Assembly: GCA_003278845.1 (NCBI GenBank) | Contig: QCCX01000003.1 | Span: 62,001-126,000, forward strand | Length of the DNA: 64,000 nt | Origin: Prochlorococcus sp. AG-347-O22 | GTDB taxonomy: Bacteria > Cyanobacteriota > Cyanobacteriia > PCC-6307 > Cyanobiaceae | Direction of reading: 5' to 3' | In this document: in pieces, positions 8,462-18,545 of the stretch | Numbering within the stretch: position 1 is the first letter of the stretch | Layout: every line of letters starts with the position of its first letter | The notes under the pieces: generated by a model | What the model was told of the DNA's origin: nothing | What the model saw: only the letters and a program-made list of their open reading frames with translations | Databases searched by the model: none | Program-made: the position numbers and the translations under genes

Positions 8462-8555
8462 GCAAAGTAATGCACTGTGCGTTAAATTTAATTTGTATAT
8501 ATAGGAGATTCTCATATTAAGATTATTTTTCATCATTTCAAAAACCTAAATTCAA

Positions 8556-8894
8556 TTGATCTATAAAATATTTTTTCCTATGAATTCATCTCTCCCAGGT
8601 TTATCTGTAAATCTCCTCCCTCCAGACAAGTTATATTGTAATTTTAGTTATTGGAGTTCTTTGTTCTCTCAGGATATGCAAATTTTATGGGATAGAGCGC
8701 ATGGAGTACCTTTAGAAAAACTGCCAAAAGGGGTTTCTGATATGATTTTCCCATATTTGTTGCTGGCACTATCAGATTATAAGACTGCGCAAATAAATAA
8801 AATGAATGGAATAGGATTAGACAATCTATTAAGCCTTTGGTTTGATAAGTACTTATTAAATAAAAATGGTTACTTCGAGCTAATAAAAAAATAA
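8556..8894 (+). CDS. Hypothetical protein
   Basis: 112-aa ORF with non-random composition. Confidence 0.6.
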   Translation: MIYKIFFPMNSSLPGLSVNLLPPDKLYCNFSYWSSLFSQDMQILWDRAHGVPLEKLPKGVSDMIFPYLLLALSDYKTAQINKMNGIGLDNLLSLWFDKYLLNKNGYFELIKK

Positions 8895-9297
8895 TATTTA
8901 AAATAAGCTATTAATATCAAATTTGATTGCTATAAAAATTGATTGCGTTTAAACATTTTTTTAAGTCATTCTTTACGAATTGGCACATCAATAGTCTTGC
9001 TATAAATATATTAAATGGTTTGAAGATGAATTCTTTAAATTTCTTTTTAGCAAATATGTTTATTGTCGTTTTGATATTGATAATCAGGAGAGATATAAAA
9101 TTAAATAAAGCAAGATAAATGAAATTTAATTCAAAAACCCTAAGCTTGATATTAAATCTTTTATTTTGCTTGTTTATTTTTATTATTTAATTTTATTAGT
9201 CTTTATTCATTAATTTTAAAAAATTCAAAAATTAATATTTAATTTTGGTTGACTTTTGTTTTTAATGCGATGATAATGGCAAAAATAATTTTTAATT

Positions 9298-9471
9298 GTG
9301 AATCCTCTCTCAGATACTTTTGATGATTTTGTTGATGATCTACTCTCATCTGATGTTGATTTGTTGAAAGGGGAACTTGATTTTCTGGTTATGCAACATT
9401 TATTTAATTCAATAGATTTGAAGTGTATTAATAAAACTGAAATTGAAGTTAACGAATCATTAGCTGCTTAA
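9298..9471 (+). CDS. Small acidic hypothetical protein, 57 aa, GTG start
   Basis: Manual translation: VNPLSDTFDDFVDDLLSSDVDLLKGELDFLVMQHLFNSIDLKCINKTEIEVNESLAA*. Confidence 0.5.
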   Translation: MNPLSDTFDDFVDDLLSSDVDLLKGELDFLVMQHLFNSIDLKCINKTEIEVNESLAA

Positions 9472-9477
9472 TTTTTT

Positions 9478-9591
9478 ATGAAATTTTTTTATGAAAGATT
9501 TTGGGTCCCAGTTTTTGGTTATATTTTATCTAAATTTGTTTTTTTAATAGAAGGTAAAAAGCGAGATCCTAAGAATAAAAAAAATGATTAG
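9478..9591 (+). CDS. Small hypothetical protein, 37 aa
   Basis: Manual translation: MKFFYERFWVPVFGYILSKFVFLIEGKKRDPKNKKND*; 6 nt after the previous small ORF. Confidence 0.4.
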   Translation: MKFFYERFWVPVFGYILSKFVFLIEGKKRDPKNKKND

Positions 9592-9727
9592 TTACTTTTT
9601 ATCTTTATAAGGTATTTTTAATTACATAATTTAAGTAAATATATTTTGATAACAACAAAAGTTGTGCTTTAAATTTACGAATACATGCATGGTTGAAATA
9701 TACATAATTGCTTTTTAGCAAATTAAA

Positions 9728-9907
9728 ATGAACAAAAATAATATCTTGAAGCCATATACAGTGCATTACCGTGATTTTCAAAATCTAAGATTAGAAAATT
9801 GTGTTTATGCTTTTGACGCTTACGAGGCTAGAACACTAGCAATGGAATTTAATAAGTATATTAATGAACATCCAAACAGTATTGACCTTATAAGATGCGA
9901 AAAATGA
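9728..9907 (+). CDS. Small hypothetical protein, 59 aa
   Basis: Manual translation: MNKNNILKPYTVHYRDFQNLRLENCVYAFDAYEARTLAMEFNKYINEHPNSIDLIRCEK*. Confidence 0.5.
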   Translation: MNKNNILKPYTVHYRDFQNLRLENCVYAFDAYEARTLAMEFNKYINEHPNSIDLIRCEK

Positions 9908-9941
9908 ATAAAGTTTTTTATTAATTTAAAATAGTATTCTA

Positions 9942-10652
9942 TTAAACACTCAAGAATTTATCAATTACTGCTTGACTCAACTCACTAGTATCTCCGCTTG
10001 CAACAATACCTCCGCGTTGCATCGCATAATATCTATTGGCTTGTCTAACAAAATGCAAATGTTGTTCTACTAATAAAACACCAATTCCTGTATCTCTAAT
10101 TATCTGGTTAATTGCATTTTCAATATCTAAAACTATATTCGGCTGAATGCCTTCCGTTGGTTCGTCAAGTAATAGAAGTTGAGGTTTGCCTAGCAATGCT
10201 CTTGCAATGGCTAATTGCTGTTGTTGTCCTCCACTAAGATCTCCTCCTTTCCTTTGAAGAAAATCTTTTAGGATTGGGAAGAGATCATAGATAAATGGAT
10301 CTATTTTCTTGTTCTTAGATAATCCACCTGGTAGAGACTCCATTCCTAACATAAGATTCTCTTCAACTGATAGGTATGGAATAATTTCTCTCCCTTGAGG
10401 AACGTAAGCCATTCCTTTTCTAGCCCTCTGATGAGGTGCTTTTCTGTTGATATTTTCACCAATCAAAAAGATATCGCCTTTTTTTTGTTTTAACAAACCA
10501 ATAAGTGATTTCAATAGAGTTGTTTTGCCAACTCCATTTCTTCCAATCAAACAAACCATTTCTCCCGATTTAACATTTAAATCTACATCTCTAAGAATAT
10601 GACTCTCGCCATAATAAGTATTTAAGGATTTTATTTCGAGTAAATTTTCCAT
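9942..10652 (-). CDS. urtE: Urea ABC transporter ATP-binding protein
   Basis: LivF-type ATPase in the urtABCDE order. Confidence 0.95.
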   Translation of the reverse strand: MENLLEIKSLNTYYGESHILRDVDLNVKSGEMVCLIGRNGVGKTTLLKSLIGLLKQKKGDIFLIGENINRKAPHQRARKGMAYVPQGREIIPYLSVEENLMLGMESLPGGLSKNKKIDPFIYDLFPILKDFLQRKGGDLSGGQQQQLAIARALLGKPQLLLLDEPTEGIQPNIVLDIENAINQIIRDTGIGVLLVEQHLHFVRQANRYYAMQRGGIVASGDTSELSQAVIDKFLSV

Positions 10653-10654
10653 AA

Positions 10655-11404
10655 CTAATCCTCAGGTCTTCCTAAATAAACATCAATAACTTTTTTGTCT
10701 TTTTGTATGGTTTCCATCGTTCCCTCACATAATACTGTGCCCTGATTTAATACTGAAACATTGCTATCAAGTCTCCTTATAAATTCCATATCGTGATCAA
10801 TTACCACTACTGTATTTTCTCCTGATAAAGATTTTAATAAATCAGCTGTAAGATCAGTTTCTTCATCAGTCAAACCGGCAACAGGTTCATCTACTAACAT
10901 TAAATCTGGCTTCTGACCTACTAACATGGCTATCTCGAGCCATTGTTTTTGGCCATGTGATAAAGATCCAGCTTTAGAATCAACTTTTTGGGCTAAATTA
11001 ACAATTTTCATAAGACGATCAATTTCATTAAGCTGCTCATCCTTAATACTTTTATTTATAAGGTTTAGAGGACTTTTAGGAGTTGTCACCGATATTTCAA
11101 GATTTTCTTTAACTGTTAGATTTTCAAAGATTCTTGGACTTTGGAACTTTCTTCCAACACCAAGTCTGGCTATTTTATGCTCCTTTCTACCTACTAATGA
11201 TTTCCCTTTAAAAATTACCTCACCATTTGTTGGCTTAACCTTTCCAGTAATTACATCAAGAAATGTTGTTTTACCTGCGCCATTTGGTCCTATTACAGCT
11301 CTTAATTCTCCTTTCTTTAAATTTAAATTAAGTTTGTTAAGAGCTAAAAAACCCTCGAAACTAACAGTAATATCTATTAAATTAAGAAGATCTTTATTAT
11401 TCAT
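10655..11404 (-). CDS. urtD: Urea ABC transporter ATP-binding protein
   Basis: LivG-type ATPase; urt context. Confidence 0.95.
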   Translation of the reverse strand: MNNKDLLNLIDITVSFEGFLALNKLNLNLKKGELRAVIGPNGAGKTTFLDVITGKVKPTNGEVIFKGKSLVGRKEHKIARLGVGRKFQSPRIFENLTVKENLEISVTTPKSPLNLINKSIKDEQLNEIDRLMKIVNLAQKVDSKAGSLSHGQKQWLEIAMLVGQKPDLMLVDEPVAGLTDEETDLTADLLKSLSGENTVVVIDHDMEFIRRLDSNVSVLNQGTVLCEGTMETIQKDKKVIDVYLGRPED

Positions 11405-12527
11405 TATTCCCCTCCTTGTTGTTAACTTCTAAGCTTGGATAGGTTTCAATCTTCCTTTTCAAACCAAATCTTTGAAGAAGATTCCTAGGACCATCACCTT
11501 GAATCCATCCTAAAACTCCTTCTGGGAGAGCTGTTACGACCAATATAAATAACCCTCCTTGAATAAACATCCAACTAGCAGGTAAAGCTTCACTTACAAG
11601 ACTTTTTGCATAGTTGATGAAAACTGCTCCTAGTATCGCTCCTAATAAAGTTCCTCTTCCTCCAACAGCAACCCATATAACCATTTCTATAGAAAAGGGA
11701 ACCGTCATAAATTGAGGGGATACTATTCCAGACTGAACAGTATATAAAGCTCCCGAAATTCCAGCAAGACCTCCAGCAATGGAAAATATTATGGTCTTGA
11801 ATATAACTGGGTTGTATCCTGTAAACCTAACTCTTGGTTCATCATCTCTAATTCCTATAAGAATATTGCCGAATCTACCTTTAACTACCCACTTTGCAAA
11901 AAACCATGCTGCTATTACTAACAAAGCAGTAATCCAAAAGAAAAGTCTTTGCATGGATTCAGAACCTACCATCTGACCAAATAGTTGTGTTACGTCTGTT
12001 TTTAATCCATTTGTTCCATTTATAAGTTTTTGTTGTCCATTGAAGAAGTTAAAGAATACAAGAAGAGAAGCTTGAGTAAGTATAGAAAAATATACCCCTT
12101 TGATTCTATTCCTGAAAACAAGAAATCCAATTAAACCAGCAACCAATGCTGGAATTATCCAGATAGCGAAGAAGGTAAAAACCGGCGATCTAAACGGTTC
12201 CCAGAAAAAAGGTAATTTTTCAACACCATATAAAGCAAAAAATTCAGGAATATTATTTGGAAATTCAGAGGAGCTGGTTATTTGCAAATACATTGCTGCA
12301 CAATATCCACCTAGTGCAAAAAATATACCTTGTCCAAGACTTAGTAAACCTGTATATCCCCAGATCAGATCTACACCAAGAGCAACTATGGATAAGGATA
12401 AGTATCTACCTAGAAGGTTTAGTCTAAATACTGGGAGTATAGTTGGTGCTGCAATAATTAAGGCTATTAAAATTATCCAGAATGATAATACTATTTTTTT
12501 ATCAAATTTAATTTTACTTAAGGACAT
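11397..12527 (-). CDS. urtC: Urea ABC transporter permease
   Basis: LivM-type permease; urt context. Confidence 0.95.
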   Translation of the reverse strand: MSLSKIKFDKKIVLSFWIILIALIIAAPTILPVFRLNLLGRYLSLSIVALGVDLIWGYTGLLSLGQGIFFALGGYCAAMYLQITSSSEFPNNIPEFFALYGVEKLPFFWEPFRSPVFTFFAIWIIPALVAGLIGFLVFRNRIKGVYFSILTQASLLVFFNFFNGQQKLINGTNGLKTDVTQLFGQMVGSESMQRLFFWITALLVIAAWFFAKWVVKGRFGNILIGIRDDEPRVRFTGYNPVIFKTIIFSIAGGLAGISGALYTVQSGIVSPQFMTVPFSIEMVIWVAVGGRGTLLGAILGAVFINYAKSLVSEALPASWMFIQGGLFILVVTALPEGVLGWIQGDGPRNLLQRFGLKRKIETYPSLEVNNKEGNNE

Positions 12528-13681
12528 TAGTTCTCAACCATCCTTCCTTTTTGAGGAAATAAACCTGTAGGTTTAAATTGTAGGAATATAACAATTAGTG
12601 CAAATATCATTACTCTTGCCATACTTGTGGTTGCAAAAAAGTTAATCGTGTTTGATAAAGGTAAAGGCATATCTGGCCATATTGATAAGAGCCTTCCAGC
12701 TCCAATTAAATCAGTCATTATTCCTATTCCAAATGAAGCAAGTACTGTTCCTAATAAATTTCCTACTCCTCCGAGCACTACAACCATAAAACAACCAACT
12801 ATATAGTTTCCGCCAACATTCGGTCCTACAGAACCTAAAAGAGATACTGCTACCCCAGCAACTCCAGCTAAGCCAGATCCAATTCCAAAAGTAATAATAT
12901 CCACTTTTTCAGTAGATATACCCAGACAATCACTCATTTGTCTGTTCTGAGTAACTGCTCTTATACGCATCCCCCAAGCACTTTGATTAAGAAATAATGT
13001 TATTGCTATTACAGAGATTAGAGTAATGACAATTATCATTAATCTTGTTTTAGGAAATGCAGTGCCAATAATTTCTACTTGACCTCTCATCCATGAGGGT
13101 GCTGTTACATCAACATTTCGAGCGCTTGCTCTACTAAGTTTGCTGACAGAAGAGGAGATTACGCTACCTGTCAGGACCCCAGTTAAAGCAGCAAACAACC
13201 AAGAACTAAATTTATAATATTTGAAATTTATTGATTCTTTTATTTTTGAAGGGAATGATGTTGGTAAGAATAAACCAATTAAGAGACTTATAACCAGACC
13301 GGTTCCATAAGCTAAAGGTACACTTCTGACAAATTGTTGAAGAATTAAGCTTACCCCCCAAGTTGCGAGTAGTGTTTCTAGTGGACTTCCATAAAGCTTT
13401 CTAATTATAGTTTTTTCCAAAAGAATGCCTACTACTCCACTAACAATAAAAGCAAGGAAAATAGAAACTATAATATATGAATTGTAGAAAGGTTTTAATA
13501 TAGGTAATTTGAAAATTAATTGTGTTACATATGTTGTGTAAGCCCCAAGCATCATTAGTTCTCCATGGGCAAGATTTATTACACCCATAAGACCAAAAAC
13601 AATTGCTAGACCTAATGCCGCAACAAGTAGTACAGATCCGATTGCAACACCATTAAAAAGACTATCGAGAAGTAACTCCAA
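12527..13681 (-). CDS. urtB: Urea ABC transporter permease
   Basis: LivH-type permease; urt context. Confidence 0.95.
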   Translation of the reverse strand: MELLLDSLFNGVAIGSVLLVAALGLAIVFGLMGVINLAHGELMMLGAYTTYVTQLIFKLPILKPFYNSYIIVSIFLAFIVSGVVGILLEKTIIRKLYGSPLETLLATWGVSLILQQFVRSVPLAYGTGLVISLLIGLFLPTSFPSKIKESINFKYYKFSSWLFAALTGVLTGSVISSSVSKLSRASARNVDVTAPSWMRGQVEIIGTAFPKTRLMIIVITLISVIAITLFLNQSAWGMRIRAVTQNRQMSDCLGISTEKVDIITFGIGSGLAGVAGVAVSLLGSVGPNVGGNYIVGCFMVVVLGGVGNLLGTVLASFGIGIMTDLIGAGRLLSIWPDMPLPLSNTINFFATTSMARVMIFALIVIFLQFKPTGLFPQKGRMVEN

Positions 13682-13709
13682 TTTAGAAAATGAAAATATT
13701 TGATTGTAT

Positions 13710-13743
13710 AAAATAAAAGGAGGCCTTAACCTCCTTTTATTTT
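13710..13743 (-). terminator. 14-bp perfect stem-loop between urtA and urtB
   Basis: AAAATAAAAGGAGG-CCTTAA-CCTCCTTTTATTTT. Confidence 0.85.
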
Positions 13744-13764
13744 GAAGTATAGGTTTTAATTAGA

Positions 13765-15042
13765 TTAAAGCTTATACTTTTCTCCTTTGGAAGGATCTGT
13801 CCAATCGCATGCAAATCCTTTTGAACTTGGATGCTTTTGGTTCCACGCTTGAGGAAGAACAACTCCTGTCTCTTCAAGGATTGTAAATCCACCCTCTGCA
13901 TTAATCTCCCCAATTCTTACTGTTTGAGATAAGTGGTGATTAGGCATAACTTCAACAGGACCTTGTGGAGCATCAAACTTTTGTCCAACAAGAGCTTCTC
14001 TTACGGCGTTGTCGTCGAATGTTCCAGCATCTTCAACTGCCTGTTTCCATAAGTAGACCATGTTATAAGCAGATTCTTGAGGGTCAGCTACAACACGATC
14101 TGCTCCCCATCTTTTCTTGAAACTTGCAGCAAATTTCTTAGATGCAGGAGTATCAATTGACATCATGTAGTTCCAAGCACCGTAGTGACCTTCAAGGAAC
14201 TCAGGACCAATTGTACTAATCTCTTCTTCAGCAATTGAATAGTTCATTACGTAGTACCCACTTGAAGGTGTAATACCTGCGTCTTGAATCTGTTTGAAGA
14301 ATGCAACGTTTTGGTCACCATTAAGAGTATTAATGATTATTCCACCATCAGGTAAAGCTTTTTTGATTTTTGAAATAATTGGAGCAACTTCAGTATTTCC
14401 TAATGGAAGGTAATCTTCTCCAACAACTTTACCGCCTAACTGTTTTACCTGAGCTTTTGTGATTGTGTTTGAAGTTCTTGGGAAAACATAATCAGAACCT
14501 ACAAGGAAGAAATCTCCACCAGCTGCGGGAGAACGCTTATACATGAAATCTGTAGCGGGTTCCGATTGTTGGTTTGGTGTGGCTCCTGTATAGAAAATGT
14601 TGTTAGAACATTCTTGAGCTTCATATTGAATTGGGTAGTAGAGGAACGCATCTTTTGATTCGTAGACAGGTAACATTGCCTTTCTACTTGCAGATGTCCA
14701 TCCACCAAATACGACAGGAACTCCGTCTTGGTCAATAAGTTTCTTTGATTTTTCAGCAAAAGTTGGCCAGTCAGATGCACCATCTTCAACTATGTATTCT
14801 ATTTTGTAGCTTTTGCCGCCAACTGTAACCCCACCAGCAGCATTTATCTCTTCAATAGCCATTTTTTCTGTATCAACAAGAGTTGATTCAGAGATAGCCA
14901 TTGTTCCAGATAACGAATGCAAAATACCAACGGTTACTGTGTCATCGAAACTTCCGGAGGTTCCGCCTCCACCACAGGAAGTTGCGGTGACCGCAAGTGA
15001 GGCAGTAGCTAAACCTGCCAAAATACGCCTTGAAATTCTCAT
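13765..15042 (-). CDS. urtA: Urea ABC transporter substrate-binding protein
   Basis: Lipoprotein-like signal, VGILHSLSGTMAISES; first gene of the urt operon. Confidence 0.96.
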   Translation of the reverse strand: MRISRRILAGLATASLAVTATSCGGGGTSGSFDDTVTVGILHSLSGTMAISESTLVDTEKMAIEEINAAGGVTVGGKSYKIEYIVEDGASDWPTFAEKSKKLIDQDGVPVVFGGWTSASRKAMLPVYESKDAFLYYPIQYEAQECSNNIFYTGATPNQQSEPATDFMYKRSPAAGGDFFLVGSDYVFPRTSNTITKAQVKQLGGKVVGEDYLPLGNTEVAPIISKIKKALPDGGIIINTLNGDQNVAFFKQIQDAGITPSSGYYVMNYSIAEEEISTIGPEFLEGHYGAWNYMMSIDTPASKKFAASFKKRWGADRVVADPQESAYNMVYLWKQAVEDAGTFDDNAVREALVGQKFDAPQGPVEVMPNHHLSQTVRIGEINAEGGFTILEETGVVLPQAWNQKHPSSKGFACDWTDPSKGEKYKL

Positions 15043-15090
15043 GAATTAGGATAAATTAGGTAATTGACCCTCATTAGGGGGATAAAGTAA

Positions 15091-15132
15091 AAGTTATAAA
15101 CGAGTGTGGATTAGTTTTGTATCAGTCGTAAC
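15091..15132 (-). promoter_or_regulatory. NtcA-type promoter of urtA: GTTACGACTGATAC-N22-TAACTT
   Basis: GTTN8TAC at 15119-15132 and TAN3T at 15091-15096. Confidence 0.75.
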
Positions 15133-15170
15133 TTTTTGTTGAATCCAATATATTAGGAATGAATATTTTT

Positions 15171-15782
15171 CTAGTTTCGATTGTTGGGTATATGTGATTC
15201 TAAAAATTTAGTTATTTCTTCAACTCCTATACCGCTACTTAGGTTGGTAAAAAACCAAGGTTTCCCTTTTCTCATGAATTCAGTATCACTTTTCATAATA
15301 TTTAAATCTGCACCAACTTTATCTGCTAAGTCAATTTTGTTTATTAATAATAAATCAGACCTTGTTATCCCTGGCCCCCCTTTTCTAGGAATTTTGTCTC
15401 CGGCAGATACATCAATTACATATATTGATAAATCTACAAGTTCTGGACTAAAACTAGATGCTAAATTGTCACCTCCACTTTCTACAAAAACAAAATCTAA
15501 AGGATTATATTTATTTTCTAAATCTAAAACTGCATTTTTATTTAATGAACAATCCTCTCTTATCGCTGTATGAGGACAACCTCCAGTTTCTACACCAATA
15601 ATCCTTCCTTCCTCTAAAACTTTTTTATTTATTAGAAAATTAGCATCTTCTTTGGTGTAGATATCATTAGTGACAACAGCTATCTCATGAGTTTTTTTCA
15701 TTCTTAAGCATAGAGTCTCTACTAATGCAGTTTTTCCTGAACCTACAGGCCCAGCAACACCTACTCTCAATTTGCTGCTCAT
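15171..15782 (-). CDS. ureG: Urease accessory protein UreG
   Basis: [35 protein letters not shown]. Confidence 0.97.
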   Translation of the reverse strand: MSSKLRVGVAGPVGSGKTALVETLCLRMKKTHEIAVVTNDIYTKEDANFLINKKVLEEGRIIGVETGGCPHTAIREDCSLNKNAVLDLENKYNPLDFVFVESGGDNLASSFSPELVDLSIYVIDVSAGDKIPRKGGPGITRSDLLLINKIDLADKVGADLNIMKSDTEFMRKGKPWFFTNLSSGIGVEEITKFLESHIPNNRN

Positions 15783-15785
15783 AAA

Positions 15786-16472
15786 TTAATTTCTAAAAAG
15801 TTTTGTATAAAGGTCATTATGATTTTGTTGTGCCATAGCTAAACCTACATTGCCAAAATAGATGTCATCAATTTCTTTGTCCATAATTTCTTTAGAAACT
15901 TTTGAAATTATTTCTAATAAGTCTCTCTGAATTAATTGTGCTTTTGTTGACCCAATAGGAATAATTCTTAATGCAGCATTAAGTTGATTCGCACTCCACG
16001 CATAGAAAAAATTCTCAACCATTTCTAACTTGGTAATTTCAAAAGAATAACAAGCCCAACTCCATGCTAATGACCAGGAGCTTTTTTTATTATTTTCATA
16101 TGGATATTCAAATCCAAATTCTTTGGTTAAATCAAAGAGTGATTTTGCCATTTGAATTTGTTGTTCTCTCATTTCATGAGAGTCCTTTGATGAGAGGATC
16201 CATTTATCCAAACTCATTAGCTTTTGCAAATTACCCTTTAAATTTTTGCGGTAGTTTATCTCATTGAAAATATCAAAAAAATCTAGTAAAAGTCTTGCAT
16301 CGAGTCTTATCTGACCAATTTTTAGTTCACTTATGATTAAGTCTTTTACAGAGTTTGAATCTGTTAACTTTTTATTATGAAGATAACTCTCCATTCCCTC
16401 CGAATAACAAAATCCTCCAACTGGTAAGTTAGGACTTATTAATAAATATTTTAATAAGTGACTTTTACTCAT
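15786..16472 (-). CDS. ureF: Urease accessory protein UreF
   Basis: SPNLPVGGFCYSEGMES; context. Confidence 0.95.
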   Translation of the reverse strand: MSKSHLLKYLLISPNLPVGGFCYSEGMESYLHNKKLTDSNSVKDLIISELKIGQIRLDARLLLDFFDIFNEINYRKNLKGNLQKLMSLDKWILSSKDSHEMREQQIQMAKSLFDLTKEFGFEYPYENNKKSSWSLAWSWACYSFEITKLEMVENFFYAWSANQLNAALRIIPIGSTKAQLIQRDLLEIISKVSKEIMDKEIDDIYFGNVGLAMAQQNHNDLYTKLFRN

Positions 16473-16920
16473 GACTATGGGCCCCTCTTTCTGGGAAAAA
16501 CTTTTTTTTCGTATTTTTTACATCAACTTTAAAATTAAGAACCATATTTTTAATAACATAATCACTTTTTGTTAGAAGAATGCCTTCTTCGATTTCTACT
16601 TCCACGTGCCTATTCCCGAGATGATAGGCAGTTTTAATTAGCTCAATTTTAGAATTTGAACTTATTTCAATTAAATTTTCTTTTTTGGCAATTATCTCTA
16701 CATAGAAATTGGACTTATTAGTTGAAAGAATATCTCCATCATTTAATTTGCCCTCTCTAGGTAATTGTAAAATTATTTCTTGATCACAATCAGTTATTCT
16801 TTTACCTCTTAAGATTCTTCTTTCATCTGAACTTAAGGTAAGTTTTAAAAATGAACCTAATTTCGGTTTTTCCTTAATCCAATCAGTTACAACAATTTGT
16901 TTATTCATTCTCATAATCAA
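16465..16920 (-). CDS. ureE: Urease accessory protein UreE
   Basis: LGNRHVEVEIEEGIL; context. Confidence 0.93.
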   Translation of the reverse strand: MIMRMNKQIVVTDWIKEKPKLGSFLKLTLSSDERRILRGKRITDCDQEIILQLPREGKLNDGDILSTNKSNFYVEIIAKKENLIEISSNSKIELIKTAYHLGNRHVEVEIEEGILLTKSDYVIKNMVLNFKVDVKNTKKKFFPERGAHSHE

Positions 16921-16962
16921 AATTTTTGGTTACTTTAATTTAGTAATTAAAGAAAACAATTT

Positions 16963-17865
16963 ATGATTAAAACTTCATGGGAAGGTAATTGTTTCTTAAA
17001 TTTTTTCAATAATAAAGCAAGTTTAGGAAATGTTGATAAAACAATCTTTAAATCTAAATCAACTTCTCCTTATAAGTTATTAAAGTCTACTCATGATCAA
17101 GAGGGTAGATGCATTTTGCCTGTTCTACATACTGCAGGGGGATTGGTAGGAGGTGATTTACTCGATTTTGAGGTAAATCTTGAAAAAAACTCTAAGGTTT
17201 TATTGACTACTTCTTCAGCTCAAAAAGTATATGGATCAGTTGGAAGATCTAAAATTAATCCAAAAGGAAGTTTTTCAAAGCAAAAGAATCTCATAAACAT
17301 TCTTGACAATTCTCATTTGGAGTTTCTTCCTCAAGAAACAATCATCTTTGCAAATGGTTTGTATGAGCAAATTTTTAAAGTATCTATTTCAGAAACTTCA
17401 AGTTTTTTATTTACTGATTTAATAAGACTTGGAAGATCTTCATGCGGAGAATCTATTGAGAGTGGAGTTTTTAGGTCTAAATTAGAAATTATGAGAAATA
17501 ATGATTTACTTGATGATTGGGAATATGTTGATCAGATTGAATTATCTAATGCAAGTTTTGTGGCCAAGTCAGGCATGGATTATATGCCTGTTTTTGGATC
17601 CTTAATTTGGATTTGCGAAAAAGATTTCCCCAAGTCAAAAATAAATAATCTTGTAGGAAATATAAAAAAGATTTTCAATGAAACTAATAATAATTTATCT
17701 ATTGGAATCCTTGAAAATGGAATCTCTGTACGATTCCTAGGAAGTTCTTCTCAAGATGCTAGAAAATGTTTTTTTTGTATTTGGAAACAAATTAGGTCTG
17801 TTTGTGGATTTTGTGAGCCAAAATATCAAGGTGTATGGCCTTTACAAGATTCTATGAATTATTAA
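16963..17865 (+). CDS. ureD: Urease accessory protein UreD
   Basis: [29 protein letters not shown]. Confidence 0.95.
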   Translation: MIKTSWEGNCFLNFFNNKASLGNVDKTIFKSKSTSPYKLLKSTHDQEGRCILPVLHTAGGLVGGDLLDFEVNLEKNSKVLLTTSSAQKVYGSVGRSKINPKGSFSKQKNLINILDNSHLEFLPQETIIFANGLYEQIFKVSISETSSFLFTDLIRLGRSSCGESIESGVFRSKLEIMRNNDLLDDWEYVDQIELSNASFVAKSGMDYMPVFGSLIWICEKDFPKSKINNLVGNIKKIFNETNNNLSIGILENGISVRFLGSSSQDARKCFFCIWKQIRSVCGFCEPKYQGVWPLQDSMNY

Positions 17866-17915
17866 TTATGTTCATAAAGAACCTTTTTTAAGAATTTATA
17901 GATTAATTTTTTATT

Positions 17916-18218
17916 ATGCATCTTTCACCTCAAGAAAAGGATAAATTATTGATTTTTTCTGCTGCGCTCTTAGCTGAAAGAAGGCTCAGTCGAGGTCTTA
18001 AGCTTAATTATCCTGAAACAATTGCTTTTTTAAGTTTTCAAGTTCTTGAAGGAGCACGAGATGGTAAAAGTGTAAGTCAATTAATGTCAGAGGGAACTAC
18101 CTGGCTTTCAAAATCACAAGTTATGGAGGGCATTCCTGAAATGGTTGATGAAGTTCAAATAGAAGCGGTTTTCCCCGATGGGACTAAATTAGTTACTATT
18201 CACAATCCAATTAATTAG
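17916..18218 (+). CDS. ureA: Urease gamma subunit
   Basis: [34 protein letters not shown]. Confidence 0.98.
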   Translation: MHLSPQEKDKLLIFSAALLAERRLSRGLKLNYPETIAFLSFQVLEGARDGKSVSQLMSEGTTWLSKSQVMEGIPEMVDEVQIEAVFPDGTKLVTIHNPIN

Positions 18219-18220
18219 TT

Positions 18221-18541
18221 ATGATTAATTTAATTCCTGGCGAAATAATTCCTGAAGAAGGTGAAATTGAACTAAATCTTAGTAAGCAAGTTAAAACAGT
18301 TACGGTGTCTAATTCTGGAGATAGACCTGTGCAAGTTGGATCTCATTATCATTTTTATGAAGCAAACAAGGCTTTAATTTTTGATCGAGAAATAACAAAA
18401 GGTATGCGTCTTGACATTCCTGCAGGAACAGCAATTAGATTTGAACCGGGTGATACAACAGATGTCAAATTAGTCCCATTTTCTGGTTTAAGAAATGTAT
18501 ATGGTTTTAATTCATTAGTTAATGGTTCTTTAAATAGTTAA
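18221..18541 (+). CDS. ureB: Urease beta subunit
   Basis: [36 protein letters not shown]. Confidence 0.98.
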   Translation: MINLIPGEIIPEEGEIELNLSKQVKTVTVSNSGDRPVQVGSHYHFYEANKALIFDREITKGMRLDIPAGTAIRFEPGDTTDVKLVPFSGLRNVYGFNSLVNGSLNS

Positions 18542-18545
18542 AATT

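Noticed and set aside
9209-9236. AT-only inverted repeat ATTAATTTT/AAAATTAAT
   Set aside because: Such pairings arise easily by chance in very AT-rich spacer; no other support for an RNA gene.
10926-11432. 168-aa plus-strand ORF opposite urtD
   Set aside because: Antisense to a well-supported ABC ATPase; no family motif.
12100-12570. 156-aa plus-strand ORF opposite urtC
   Set aside because: Antisense to a well-supported permease gene.
15181-15573. 130-aa plus-strand ORF opposite ureG
   Set aside because: Antisense shadow ORF of ureG.
16930-16948. TTACT-TTAATTT-AGTAA dyad between ureE and ureD considered as an NtcA site
   Set aside because: Does not have GTA-N8-TAC geometry; could be a chance AT-rich dyad.
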